A stretch of 5,653 bases of DNA from an uncultured bacterium. Lineage in GTDB: Bacteria > Bacteroidota > Bacteroidia > Chitinophagales > Chitinophagaceae. Positions 1 to 5,653 of this stretch are shown here, in pieces. The DNA is taken from NCBI GenBank assembly GCA_903957405.1, contig CAJBPC010000090.1, forward strand, positions 1 through 5,653, written 5' to 3'. Position 1 is the first letter of the stretch; each line of letters opens with the position of its first letter. Below the pieces are notes generated by a model. The model worked only from the letters and a program-made list of their open reading frames with translations, searched no databases and was not told the origin of the DNA. The position numbers and the translations under genes were made by a program.

Positions 1-298
1 ATGTTTTGTCACCGGCAAATCTGCTGAAAAGATCACGACATGCCAGAGCCGCTACTACGCTGAGAGGGAATGACCGGGCAGGATCCGGTGACGGAGCCTC
101 GATTAGGGCGCTCATGATGATGTTACTGCCTTGTTCAGACTGCCATTGTCGGCCCCGTTGGCCCTTTCCGGAGTATTGTTCTTTCGCAAAAAACACCGTA
201 CCGGGGTTTGCCAAACGGGCATTTGCCAGTTTCATGGCATGAATGTTGGTACTTTCAATGGATTCAAGTATGATGAATGGCTCTCCGATGGTGTGCAT
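1..298 (-). CDS. birA: Biotin--[acetyl-CoA-carboxylase] ligase, N-terminal part (cut by window edge)
   Basis: This enzyme activates biotin with ATP to biotinyl-5'-AMP and transfers it to the lysine of the biotin carboxyl carrier protein of acetyl-CoA carboxylase, so it acts in the cytosol at the entry to fatty acid synthesis. The 99 visible residues match the start of the ligase catalytic domain: an ESTN motif at residues 15-18, then GTVFFAKEQ (33-41), the biotin/AMP-binding loop GKGQRGR (44-50, compare GRGRRGR in E. coli), and W52 followed by GSNIIMSALI. The reading frame is open to base 1 and stops just before the expected KWPND motif. There is no N-terminal helix-turn-helix, so it is a monofunctional ligase and not a biotin-operon repressor. 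I prefer the ATG at 298 because the protein then begins MHTIGEPFI, close to the usual start of the catalytic domain. An in-frame ATG at 349 would add 17 residues with no family resemblance. The gene is divergent from rsfS. Confidence 0.9.
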   Translation of the reverse strand, partial: MHTIGEPFIILESIESTNIHAMKLANARLANPGTVFFAKEQYSGKGQRGRQWQSEQGSNIIMSALIEAPSPDPARSFPLSVVAALACRDLFSRFAGDKT

Positions 299-439
299 CA
301 GTGGGTTAGGTATTATTTCGTATTTTCGAGCAAGATAGTAAAGTTCCATAGCCTTCTCGGATCGGCTTTCAGGGAAAGCAATTTTTCTGCATATTCTACC
401 GGGAGCCTGAAAGTGGAGTCATCCAATACATAAAAAACA

Positions 440-447
440 AACATTTG
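440..447 (+). promoter_or_regulatory. Possible Bacteroidota-type -7 promoter element for rsfS
   Basis: The bases AACATTTG match the Bacteroidota -7 consensus TAnnTTTG at five of six fixed positions, and end 15 bases before the rsfS ATG. No convincing TTTG -33 element lies 19-21 bases upstream. The site sits in the 164-base divergent region between birA and rsfS (299-462), where some promoter is expected. I saw no equally good element for birA on the opposite strand. The match is short and could be chance. Confidence 0.3.
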
Positions 448-462
448 ACATCATCACCAGCA

Positions 463-885
463 ATGGTTGCTCCTGAAAAAAAAAGCAGCCGACTAACCCG
501 GAGCAATAAATTATTTAAGGTCATCATCCAAGCCATACATGATAAAAAAGGGGAGAATCTGATTTCGATGGATCTCAGGAAGATCCCGGAGGCTGTTGCA
601 GATTTCTTTATAGTCTGCGAGGCGACTTCCACCACGCAAGTCAGGGCTATTGGCGAATATATCAGGGATACCGTGAAAAAGGAGTGTGGAGAGATCGCCT
701 TTCACGACGAGGGATACGCTGCCAACCAATGGGTCATCGTAGACTTTGTGAATGTCGTTGTGCACGTATTCCTTCCGGAAACCAGGAAATTTTACCGCTT
801 GGAGGAATTGTGGAGTGATGCTCTGGTGCAAGAGCACATTGAAGATGGACCAAAGCCGTTGCGGCAAAAAAAGGTGAAACCTTGA
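463..885 (+). CDS. rsfS: Ribosomal silencing factor RsfS (Iojap/RsfA family)
   Basis: RsfS binds ribosomal protein uL14 on the 50S subunit and blocks joining with the 30S subunit, which lowers translation when nutrients are short. The 140-residue protein shows the whole Iojap fold: LFKVIIQAIHDKKG (17-30), the strand and turn IPEAVADFFIVCEA (41-54), then STTQVRAI (56-63), and the C-terminal core with HDEGY (81-85), QWVIVDFVNVVVHVF (89-103) and KFYRLEELWSDA (109-120). The DF-VN pair replaces the DYGD of many proteobacterial relatives. A basic tail (KPLRQKKVKP) follows the domain. I chose ATG 463. The TTG at 445 in the same frame would add six residues, but it lies inside the possible -7 element and resembles no family start. 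The gene is divergent from birA and 59 bases upstream of ftsH, with no terminator seen between them. Confidence 0.93.
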   Translation: MVAPEKKSSRLTRSNKLFKVIIQAIHDKKGENLISMDLRKIPEAVADFFIVCEATSTTQVRAIGEYIRDTVKKECGEIAFHDEGYAANQWVIVDFVNVVVHVFLPETRKFYRLEELWSDALVQEHIEDGPKPLRQKKVKP

Positions 886-944
886 CACCTTTTCAGTGTT
901 ATGCAAATTCGATATTCAATCAATAAAGCGAGAAGCTAATAGAT

Positions 945-3038
945 ATGGCAAATCAAGACCAGAAGAGGGCATCGAAGCAATCCAAGACGAACCGTTCCTC
1001 ATCAGAAGGTGAAGACGGCCAACGTAAGGGACCACGTTTCAATATTTACTGGATCTACGCATTGGCAGCCATCTTTTTGATCGGCTACCAGGTTGTACAG
1101 GGGGTGACTCCTGATGCAGCGGTCATCACCGACCTGAAGTTCAAACAGGAGATGCTATCCAAGAATCATGTGGAAAAAATCGAGCCGGTCAAGAACAAGG
1201 ATCTTGTTCGCGTGTACATCAACAAAGACAGTCTGAATCAAGCGTTCTACAAAGATCTGCTGAAGGAGAAGTACGAATTCGTCAAAAATTCAAAGGGACC
1301 GCATTTTCAGTTCCGTGTCTCTAAAGTAGAAGACTATCAGGAGTCGCTTGATAAATACTTCCAGGCGAATCCGAGTGTGACGCCGGTGCCCGTGGATCCT
1401 ATTACGGACCCTGAATTTTTCGGTCCGATCATTAACTTCCTTTTCCCGCTGCTGATGTTCGGCCTGCTTTTCGTGTTGATGATGCGAAAGATGGGTGGCG
1501 GCCCCGGCGGTGGTGGTGGTCCGGGTGGAATATTCAACATCGGTAAGTCGAAAGCTCAGTTGTTCGACAAGGGGACAAAAGTGAACATCACATTCTCGGA
1601 TGTGGCGGGATTGGATGAGGCAAAGCAGGAAGTCATGGAGATCGTGGATTTCCTGAAGAACCCAAAGAAATACACTGCTCTTGGCGGAAAAATCCCGAAA
1701 GGCGCGTTGCTGGTGGGTCCTCCTGGTACTGGAAAGACACTGCTGGCGAAGGCTATGGCCGGGGAGGCACAAGTGCCCTTCTTCTCTATGTCCGGTTCAG
1801 ATTTCGTTGAACTCTTCGTAGGTGTTGGTGCCAGCCGTGTGCGTGACCTCTTTAAACAGGCCAGAGAAAAAGCCCCCTGTATTATCTTCATCGACGAGAT
1901 TGATGCGATAGGAAGGGCGAGGGGTAAGAACATGATGGTAAGCAACGACGAACGTGAAAACACCCTCAACCAATTGCTGGTGGAGATGGATGGCTTCAGC
2001 GGTGATACAGGCATCATCATACTCGCTGCGACAAACCGTCCGGACGTGTTGGATTCCGCCCTGCTGCGTCCTGGGCGTTTCGATCGTCAGATAAGCATTG
2101 ATAAGCCAGATTTGAAGGGTAGGGAACATATTTTCCGGGTTCACCTCAAGTCCATCAAGACCTCCGATAAGCTCAACATCTTCAAGCTCGCGGAACAAAC
2201 TCCGGGATTTGCCGGAGCAGATATCGCCAACGTGTGCAACGAAGCTGCGCTGATTGCTGCGCGGAAAGGGAAATCACAAGTAGAAATGGATGATTTCCAG
2301 GATGCGATTGATCGCATCATCGGGGGATTGGAGAAGAAAAATAAGATCATCTCTCCTGAAGAAAAGAAAATCATCGCTTATCACGAGGCGGGTCATGCCG
2401 TTTGCGGCTGGTATTTGGAACATGCCTATCCATTGCTTAAAGTGACCATCGTGCCGAGGGGTGTTGCTGCGCTCGGTTATGCACAGTATACGCCAAAGGA
2501 ACAATATCTCTATGATACAGAACAGTTGATGGACCAGATGTGCATGACACTTGGCGGTAGGGCGAGTGAGGATATTTTCTTTGGAAAAATTTCCACCGGA
2601 GCACAAAACGACCTCCAGCAGGTCACCAAAATATCATATGCCATGGTAACGGTCTACGGCATGAACGATAAAGTGGGGAAACTCAGTTTCTATGATCCGC
2701 AACAGGAGAATACTTTCACCAAGCCGTACAGCGACGAAACCGGAAAGCTGATTGATGACGAAGTCAGGAAATTGGTGGATAGTGCCTATGTCAGAACAAT
2801 GGAACTTTTGACGGACAAGCGTGAACAGGTCGAGATGCTGGCACTGGCCTTGTTGGACAGGGAAGTGCTGCACCAGCAGGATGTCGAGGACTTGCTGGGT
2901 AAACGACCTTTTGAAGAGAAGAAGATCTTCGAAGAAAATCCTGAAGTGAAAACCGAAGAACCTACAGTGGCAGAAGTCCTCACAGTGATAGATGCCGTTG
3001 AAGGGGAACAAAAATCACCTGAAGTGCCAGTCAGCTGA
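945..3038 (+). CDS. ftsH: ATP-dependent zinc metalloprotease FtsH
   Basis: FtsH is a hexameric inner-membrane AAA+ protease that extracts and degrades misfolded membrane proteins and certain regulatory proteins. The 697-residue product is complete. In order it has a basic, polar cytosolic start (1-31), a first membrane segment (about 33-53), a periplasmic domain (about 55-155), a second membrane segment (about 159-180), and a Gly/Pro-rich linker (184-195). The AAA domain follows, with Walker A GPPGTGKT (258-265), pore motif FVG (291-293), Walker B IIFIDE (313-318), and the second region of homology (about 362-381) with likely arginine fingers R375 and R378. The M41 peptidase domain has HEAGH (480-484) with zinc ligands H480 and H484, and probably D556 in STGAQND. 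An acidic tail (about 656-697) makes it some 50 residues longer than E. coli FtsH (644). All key residues are intact. The LUD gene starts 4 bases after the stop, so the two are very probably co-transcribed. Confidence 0.98.
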   Translation: MANQDQKRASKQSKTNRSSSEGEDGQRKGPRFNIYWIYALAAIFLIGYQVVQGVTPDAAVITDLKFKQEMLSKNHVEKIEPVKNKDLVRVYINKDSLNQAFYKDLLKEKYEFVKNSKGPHFQFRVSKVEDYQESLDKYFQANPSVTPVPVDPITDPEFFGPIINFLFPLLMFGLLFVLMMRKMGGGPGGGGGPGGIFNIGKSKAQLFDKGTKVNITFSDVAGLDEAKQEVMEIVDFLKNPKKYTALGGKIPKGALLVGPPGTGKTLLAKAMAGEAQVPFFSMSGSDFVELFVGVGASRVRDLFKQAREKAPCIIFIDEIDAIGRARGKNMMVSNDERENTLNQLLVEMDGFSGDTGIIILAATNRPDVLDSALLRPGRFDRQISIDKPDLKGREHIFRVHLKSIKTSDKLNIFKLAEQTPGFAGADIANVCNEAALIAARKGKSQVEMDDFQDAIDRIIGGLEKKNKIISPEEKKIIAYHEAGHAVCGWYLEHAYPLLKVTIVPRGVAALGYAQYTPKEQYLYDTEQLMDQMCMTLGGRASEDIFFGKISTGAQNDLQQVTKISYAMVTVYGMNDKVGKLSFYDPQQENTFTKPYSDETGKLIDDEVRKLVDSAYVRTMELLTDKREQVEMLALALLDREVLHQQDVEDLLGKRPFEEKKIFEENPEVKTEEPTVAEVLTVIDAVEGEQKSPEVPVS

Positions 3039-3042
3039 ACAT

Positions 3043-3681
3043 ATGGAGACATCATCCACAAAAGAGCTCATCCTGAGCCGGATAAGGAAGGCACTTGCCA
3101 TCCCGACAACCTTGCCCTACCCGCGGAATGAGACGGAATTGCCCATCTTCCCTGAGGTTGATGATGATTTGTCTGTGATTTTTGCCACGGAATTCTCCCG
3201 ATTGCTTGGGCAATTTGCCTATTGCAGCGGGGAAGAGGATCTTGTGGCTCAGCTTAGTCTACTCATCCAAAAAAAAGGATGGCAAAATATTTACACTAAA
3301 GAAATGCCTTTCGTGGAACTTTTCCGAAGATGGGGTCTAGACGATGTTGGCAAGGCAACGTCCCTTGCGGATTGTGATGTGTCTGTCACGGGCTGTGAAG
3401 CGTTGGTTGCAAGAACAGGAAGCATCTTATTGAGTGCTGCACAACCGGAAGGTCGTACAACGAGTGTTTATGCGCCCGTGCATGTTTGCATTGCGTGGAC
3501 ATCACAGCTGGTATACGATATACGGGATGGATTGGCAATGGTTCAGCAAAAATATGCGGGAAACCTTCCTTCCTCTATCACCCTTGCTACCGGACCAAGT
3601 AGAACCGCCGATATCGAAAAAACACTGGTGGTGGGTGTACATGGTCCGAAAGAAGTCTATTGTTTTCTGGTGGAAGGATGA
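3043..3681 (+). CDS. LUD domain protein (LutC/YkgG-like), function unknown here
   Basis: The 212-residue protein belongs to the LUD (lactate utilization) family, whose members include LutC of the LutABC lactate oxidation complex. The family signature is clear in the C-terminal half: SVTGCEALVARTGSI (114-128), a predicted strand around 143-151, and GPSRTADIEKTLVVGVHGP (184-202), a conserved glycine-rich segment. The N-terminal half (METSSTKELILSRIRKAL) is the usual helical start of LutC-like proteins. No membrane segment, signal peptide or iron-sulfur cysteine motif is visible. ATG 3043 lies 4 bases after the ftsH stop and gives a normal family start. The same frame is open back to 2992, but that would overlap ftsH. 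No LutA or LutB gene is present, so a role in lactate oxidation is not supported by this window. Tight coupling to ftsH suggests shared expression, but the actual activity cannot be read from the sequence. Confidence 0.88.
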   Translation: METSSTKELILSRIRKALAIPTTLPYPRNETELPIFPEVDDDLSVIFATEFSRLLGQFAYCSGEEDLVAQLSLLIQKKGWQNIYTKEMPFVELFRRWGLDDVGKATSLADCDVSVTGCEALVARTGSILLSAAQPEGRTTSVYAPVHVCIAWTSQLVYDIRDGLAMVQQKYAGNLPSSITLATGPSRTADIEKTLVVGVHGPKEVYCFLVEG

Positions 3682-3688
3682 CATAAAC

Positions 3689-3712
3689 GGACCTTAGGCA
3701 GGCAGGACCTTA
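3689..3712 (+). repeat. Short direct repeat GGACCTTA, 16-base period
   Basis: GGACCTTA occurs at 3689-3696 and again at 3705-3712, with AGGC repeated in tandem between the copies. The pair fills much of the 51-base gap between the LUD gene and the LpxH-like gene, and the second copy overlaps the first bases of the possible -7 promoter element. It could be a protein-binding site or chance. Nothing else in the window matches it that I noticed. Confidence 0.35.
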
Positions 3713-3718
3713 TATTCG
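3711..3718 (+). promoter_or_regulatory. Possible Bacteroidota-type -7 promoter element for the lpxH-like gene
   Basis: TATATTCG matches TAnnTTTG at five of six fixed positions and ends 14 bases before the ATG of the LpxH-like gene, nearly the same spacing as the candidate ahead of rsfS. The expected upstream TTTG (-33) is not evident. If real, it splits the plus-strand genes into an rsfS-ftsH-LUD unit and an lpxH-propeller-mscS unit, and gives a very short 5' leader, consistent with the lack of a Shine-Dalgarno sequence. Confidence 0.4.
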
Positions 3719-3732
3719 CATATTTACTCACC

Positions 3733-4491
3733 ATGCAGATCCCTACAGGAAAAAAAATTTATTTCCTGTCCGACTTCCATTTAGGTGTACCGGACAGGGA
3801 AACCAGTCTCCAAAGGGAGCGAAAAATCGTACGATTTCTGGAAGCAGCCAGGTCTGATGCCGCATGTATTTTCATATTGGGGGACATGTTCGATTTCTGG
3901 TACGAATACCGCAGAACTGTTCCGAAAGGGTATGTCAGATTGCTCGGAAAAATTGCAGAGATCGCTGATAGTGGGATCCCTTTTTATTTTTTTGTTGGAA
4001 ACCACGATATGTGGATGCGTGGTTACTTCGAGGCAGAACTCGGAGTGCCTGTATATTTTGAGCCAAGGTCATTTCAATTCAACGGAAAGCAGTTCATGAT
4101 CGGTCATGGCGATGGACTTGGTCCCGGGGATCATGGATATAAATTCCTAAAGAAAGTGTTTCGCAATCCCTTTTGCCAGGCTTTATTTGGATTGATACCC
4201 CCCTCCATCGGTATCGGGATTGCTGACTATTTCAGCAGGAGTAGCCGGGCCGCCACCGGCACAAAAGAGGATCGATTTCTAGGTGAGCATCTCGAATGGT
4301 TGGTCATCCATTCGAGGGATGTATTGAAGCGCCAGCATTATGACTATTTCATATTTGGGCACAGGCATCTTCCCATAGACTTGCCACTTTCCGATCAAAG
4401 CAGGTATTTGAACCTGGGTGACTGGATCCAACATTTCTCCTATGCGGAATTCGATGGCAATGATCTGTTGTTAAAATATTTCGAAGTATGA
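3733..4491 (+). CDS. lpxH: UDP-2,3-diacylglucosamine diphosphatase (LpxH-like metallophosphoesterase)
   Basis: LpxH hydrolyses UDP-2,3-diacylglucosamine to lipid X and UMP, the fourth step of lipid A synthesis, at the inner face of the cytoplasmic membrane. The 252-residue protein has the full set of calcineurin-like metal-binding motifs in order: DFHLG (D14, H16), GDMFDFW (D51), GNHDMW (N90, H91), GHGDG (H125) and GHRH (H210, H212). A hydrophobic, aromatic stretch (about 145-170, with LIPPSIGIGIADYF) fits the helical lipid-binding cap of LpxH. Length is close to E. coli LpxH (240). One difference is GNHD, the general phosphoesterase form, where E. coli LpxH has GNRD, so a related phosphatase cannot be excluded. 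There is no signal peptide, which fits a cytosolic peripheral membrane enzyme. Its stop overlaps the next gene's start (ATGA), indicating translational coupling. ATG 3733 follows a 51-base gap after the LUD gene. Confidence 0.82.
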   Translation: MQIPTGKKIYFLSDFHLGVPDRETSLQRERKIVRFLEAARSDAACIFILGDMFDFWYEYRRTVPKGYVRLLGKIAEIADSGIPFYFFVGNHDMWMRGYFEAELGVPVYFEPRSFQFNGKQFMIGHGDGLGPGDHGYKFLKKVFRNPFCQALFGLIPPSIGIGIADYFSRSSRAATGTKEDRFLGEHLEWLVIHSRDVLKRQHYDYFIFGHRHLPIDLPLSDQSRYLNLGDWIQHFSYAEFDGNDLLLKYFEV

Positions 4492-5303
4492 GGAGCATCA
4501 TCTTCATTTTGTTTCATTTCCTGATGATGGAAGTTGCTGCACAAGACAGCTCCGATTTTCGCCATTTGCGTACGCTTAAAGGTGATTTCACCTCTTTTAC
4601 GGTCGACTATCTCGGCAATATCTATGCCATCACCCGCGGAAATCAAATGCGGAAATACAACCCTTCAGGCGATTCCATGGGTGTTTTCAACGATGTGCGG
4701 CGATATGGGAAACTCACGCAGATTGATGCATCGAACCCGCTAAAGACCATTCTTTTTTATAGGGATTTCAAAACTATTGTCGTACTCGACAGGTTTCTGA
4801 ATTTGGTGAACACCATCGACCTTCGAAAAAGTCAACTCTTTCAGGTTAAGGTCGTAGCACAGTCCTATGATAACAAGATCTGGCTTTTTGACGAACAGGA
4901 GAGCCGGCTGCTGAAGTTATCAGATGCTGGACGAATACTTGGTGAAACTGCCGAACTTCGACTGGTCCTTGAAGAAGCCCCATCGCCAAGTTGCATTTTC
5001 GACCGTAACGGTTTTGTATACCTCTACGATGCACAGGCCGGGCTGTTTGTGTTTGACTATTACGGGGCATTGAAAAGCAGGGTTCGTATTGAAGGATGGA
5101 GTCATGTGCAGGTCATTGTGAATGAAGTTTATGGAGTGAAAGAAGGGCGGTTGATGCGCTATCGGACGGGTACATTGCAGATAGATGAAACGGTGATGCC
5201 CGTATTCATGCAGCACGCCGATGATATGGCGGTGTCTTCGGAAGGCATCTACGTATTATTGCCCTTCGGAATTTCTCTTTATGGCTATGACAAGGCAGGG
5301 TGA
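4488..5303 (+). CDS. Exported beta-propeller-like protein, function unknown
   Basis: I do not recognise a named family. The 271-residue protein begins with a likely signal peptide: R2, a hydrophobic core (3-14), and a probable signal peptidase I site near VAAQ (16-19). There is no lipobox cysteine. The mature part holds repeated strand-turn-strand units typical of six-bladed or NHL-like propellers: FTVDYLGNIYAI (37-48), VAQSYDNKIWLFD (123-135), CIFDRNGFVYLYD (169-181), and DMAVSSEGIYVLL (246-258). Three of these are followed by lines such as RLLKLSDAG or LFVFDYYGALKS, as expected of successive blades. A periplasmic or surface scaffold or binding role is likely, but no catalytic residues can be identified. 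The ATG overlaps the lpxH stop by 4 bases, so its translation is probably coupled to that enzyme. A mscS-type gene follows after 27 bases. Confidence 0.75.
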   Translation: MRSIIFILFHFLMMEVAAQDSSDFRHLRTLKGDFTSFTVDYLGNIYAITRGNQMRKYNPSGDSMGVFNDVRRYGKLTQIDASNPLKTILFYRDFKTIVVLDRFLNLVNTIDLRKSQLFQVKVVAQSYDNKIWLFDEQESRLLKLSDAGRILGETAELRLVLEEAPSPSCIFDRNGFVYLYDAQAGLFVFDYYGALKSRVRIEGWSHVQVIVNEVYGVKEGRLMRYRTGTLQIDETVMPVFMQHADDMAVSSEGIYVLLPFGISLYGYDKAG

Positions 5304-5330
5304 CCGGATGCTCAGAAAAAATACAAGTAA

Positions 5331-5653
5331 ATGGACGCGATGGATATGCGTGAATTCTTCAATATAACGTTATTGGATAACCGAATATATGATTATGCCG
5401 TGGTGGCAGGTATCATACTTTTTTCTTTTTTCCTCAGGAAGCTGGCGGGTACTTATGTCACCCGGCTGCTTTTTTTCATCTTCCGCCAGATGGGCTGGAA
5501 GATCGACAACGAGGTTTTCACAAGGCTCATCCTTGGCCCCACCGTTGGATTTCTGTTTCTGTTTATAGTCTACATATCACTTTCCGGATTGACATTCCCT
5601 GATACCTTGCGATACACCTTCCTTAATATGGAGTCACAGCGTGTGGTGCAGTC
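5331..5653 (+). CDS. MscS-family mechanosensitive ion channel, N-terminal part (cut by window edge)
   Basis: The frame from ATG 5331 stays open to the window end, giving 107 residues and two bases of the next codon. After a short polar start (MDAMDMREFF) there is a first membrane segment (about 22-40, YAVVAGIILFSFFLRKLAG), a basic amphipathic stretch with FRQMGWKIDNEV (about 51-62), and a second membrane segment (about 66-86, ILGPTVGFLFLFIVYISLSGL). This pattern is typical of the N-terminal helices of Bacteroidota MscS-like proteins, which release solutes from the cytoplasm during osmotic downshock. The pore-lining TM3 and the beta domain lie beyond the edge, so the assignment rests on the helix pattern and general resemblance. 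ATGs at 5340 and 5346 are alternative starts. The gene follows the propeller gene by 27 bases and is probably in the same transcript. Confidence 0.65.
   Translation, partial: MDAMDMREFFNITLLDNRIYDYAVVAGIILFSFFLRKLAGTYVTRLLFFIFRQMGWKIDNEVFTRLILGPTVGFLFLFIVYISLSGLTFPDTLRYTFLNMESQRVVQ

Noticed and set aside
6..433. Two overlapping plus-strand open frames (78 and 100 codons) in the first 430 bases
   Set aside because: They lie antisense to the clear birA reading frame or run into the divergent promoter region, and their translations resemble no protein family.
445..462. TTG at 445 as the start of rsfS
   Set aside because: It adds six residues with no family support and lies within the possible -7 element, while ATG 463 gives a normal RsfS start.
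883..901. Hairpin TGACAC/GTGTTA overlapping the rsfS stop, as a possible terminator
   Set aside because: The stem is six pairs including a G-T wobble, with a seven-base loop and no T-run after it, so it is too weak to call. ftsH follows 59 bases after rsfS in the same direction.
886..944. Possible separate ftsH promoter in the rsfS-ftsH gap
   Set aside because: The best -7-like stretch (CAAATTCG) has two mismatches to TAnnTTTG and no -33 partner, so it is not distinguishable from chance.
1290..2020. Long minus-strand open frames (up to 160 codons) inside ftsH
   Set aside because: They are antisense to strongly conserved FtsH domains, and their low-complexity Ser/Pro/Phe-rich or His/Arg-rich translations are typical of shadow frames.
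3434..3697. 87-codon plus-strand frame overlapping the end of the LUD gene
   Set aside because: It is a shifted frame over the conserved LUD signature and its translation has no family resemblance. There is no sign that the LUD gene itself is frameshifted.

Overview
This window looks like an ordinary, gene-dense housekeeping stretch of a Bacteroidota chromosome, most likely from the Chitinophagales/Sphingobacteriia side of the phylum. That placement is inferred from protein character and gene order, not from a database search. The supporting points are a monofunctional biotin ligase divergent from rsfS, the rsfS-ftsH-LUD order, the Gly/Pro-rich linker in FtsH, weak Shine-Dalgarno signals, and promoter-like elements resembling the Bacteroidota -7 box (TAnnTTTG). 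I see no tRNA, rRNA, CRISPR array, insertion sequence or phage gene.

Layout: on the minus strand, positions 298 to 1 hold the N-terminal part of a biotin--[acetyl-CoA-carboxylase] ligase (birA), cut by the window edge just before the expected KWPND motif. A divergent intergenic region (299-462) separates it from a run of plus-strand genes that continues to the right edge: rsfS (ribosomal silencing factor, 463-885), ftsH (membrane AAA+ zinc protease, 945-3038), a single-domain LUD/LutC-like protein (3043-3681), an LpxH-like calcineurin-fold phosphoesterase of lipid A synthesis (3733-4491), a secreted beta-propeller-like protein of unknown function (4488-5303), and the start of an MscS-type mechanosensitive channel (5331 to the edge). 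Gaps are 59, 4, 51, -4 and 27 bases. This suggests two transcription units or one long one: rsfS-ftsH-LUD, then lpxH-propeller-mscS with a possible promoter of its own in the 51-base gap.

Functional reading: RsfS (slowing translation under starvation) and FtsH (membrane protein quality control) are growth and stress functions. LpxH, the exported propeller protein and the channel are all concerned with the cell envelope. FtsH sets lipid A synthesis by degrading LpxC in E. coli, so an LpxH-type gene two positions downstream is a suggestive but unproven link. The least explained parts are the LUD protein without its usual LutA/LutB partners and the propeller protein translationally coupled to lpxH. 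I found no clear evidence for an undescribed system here.
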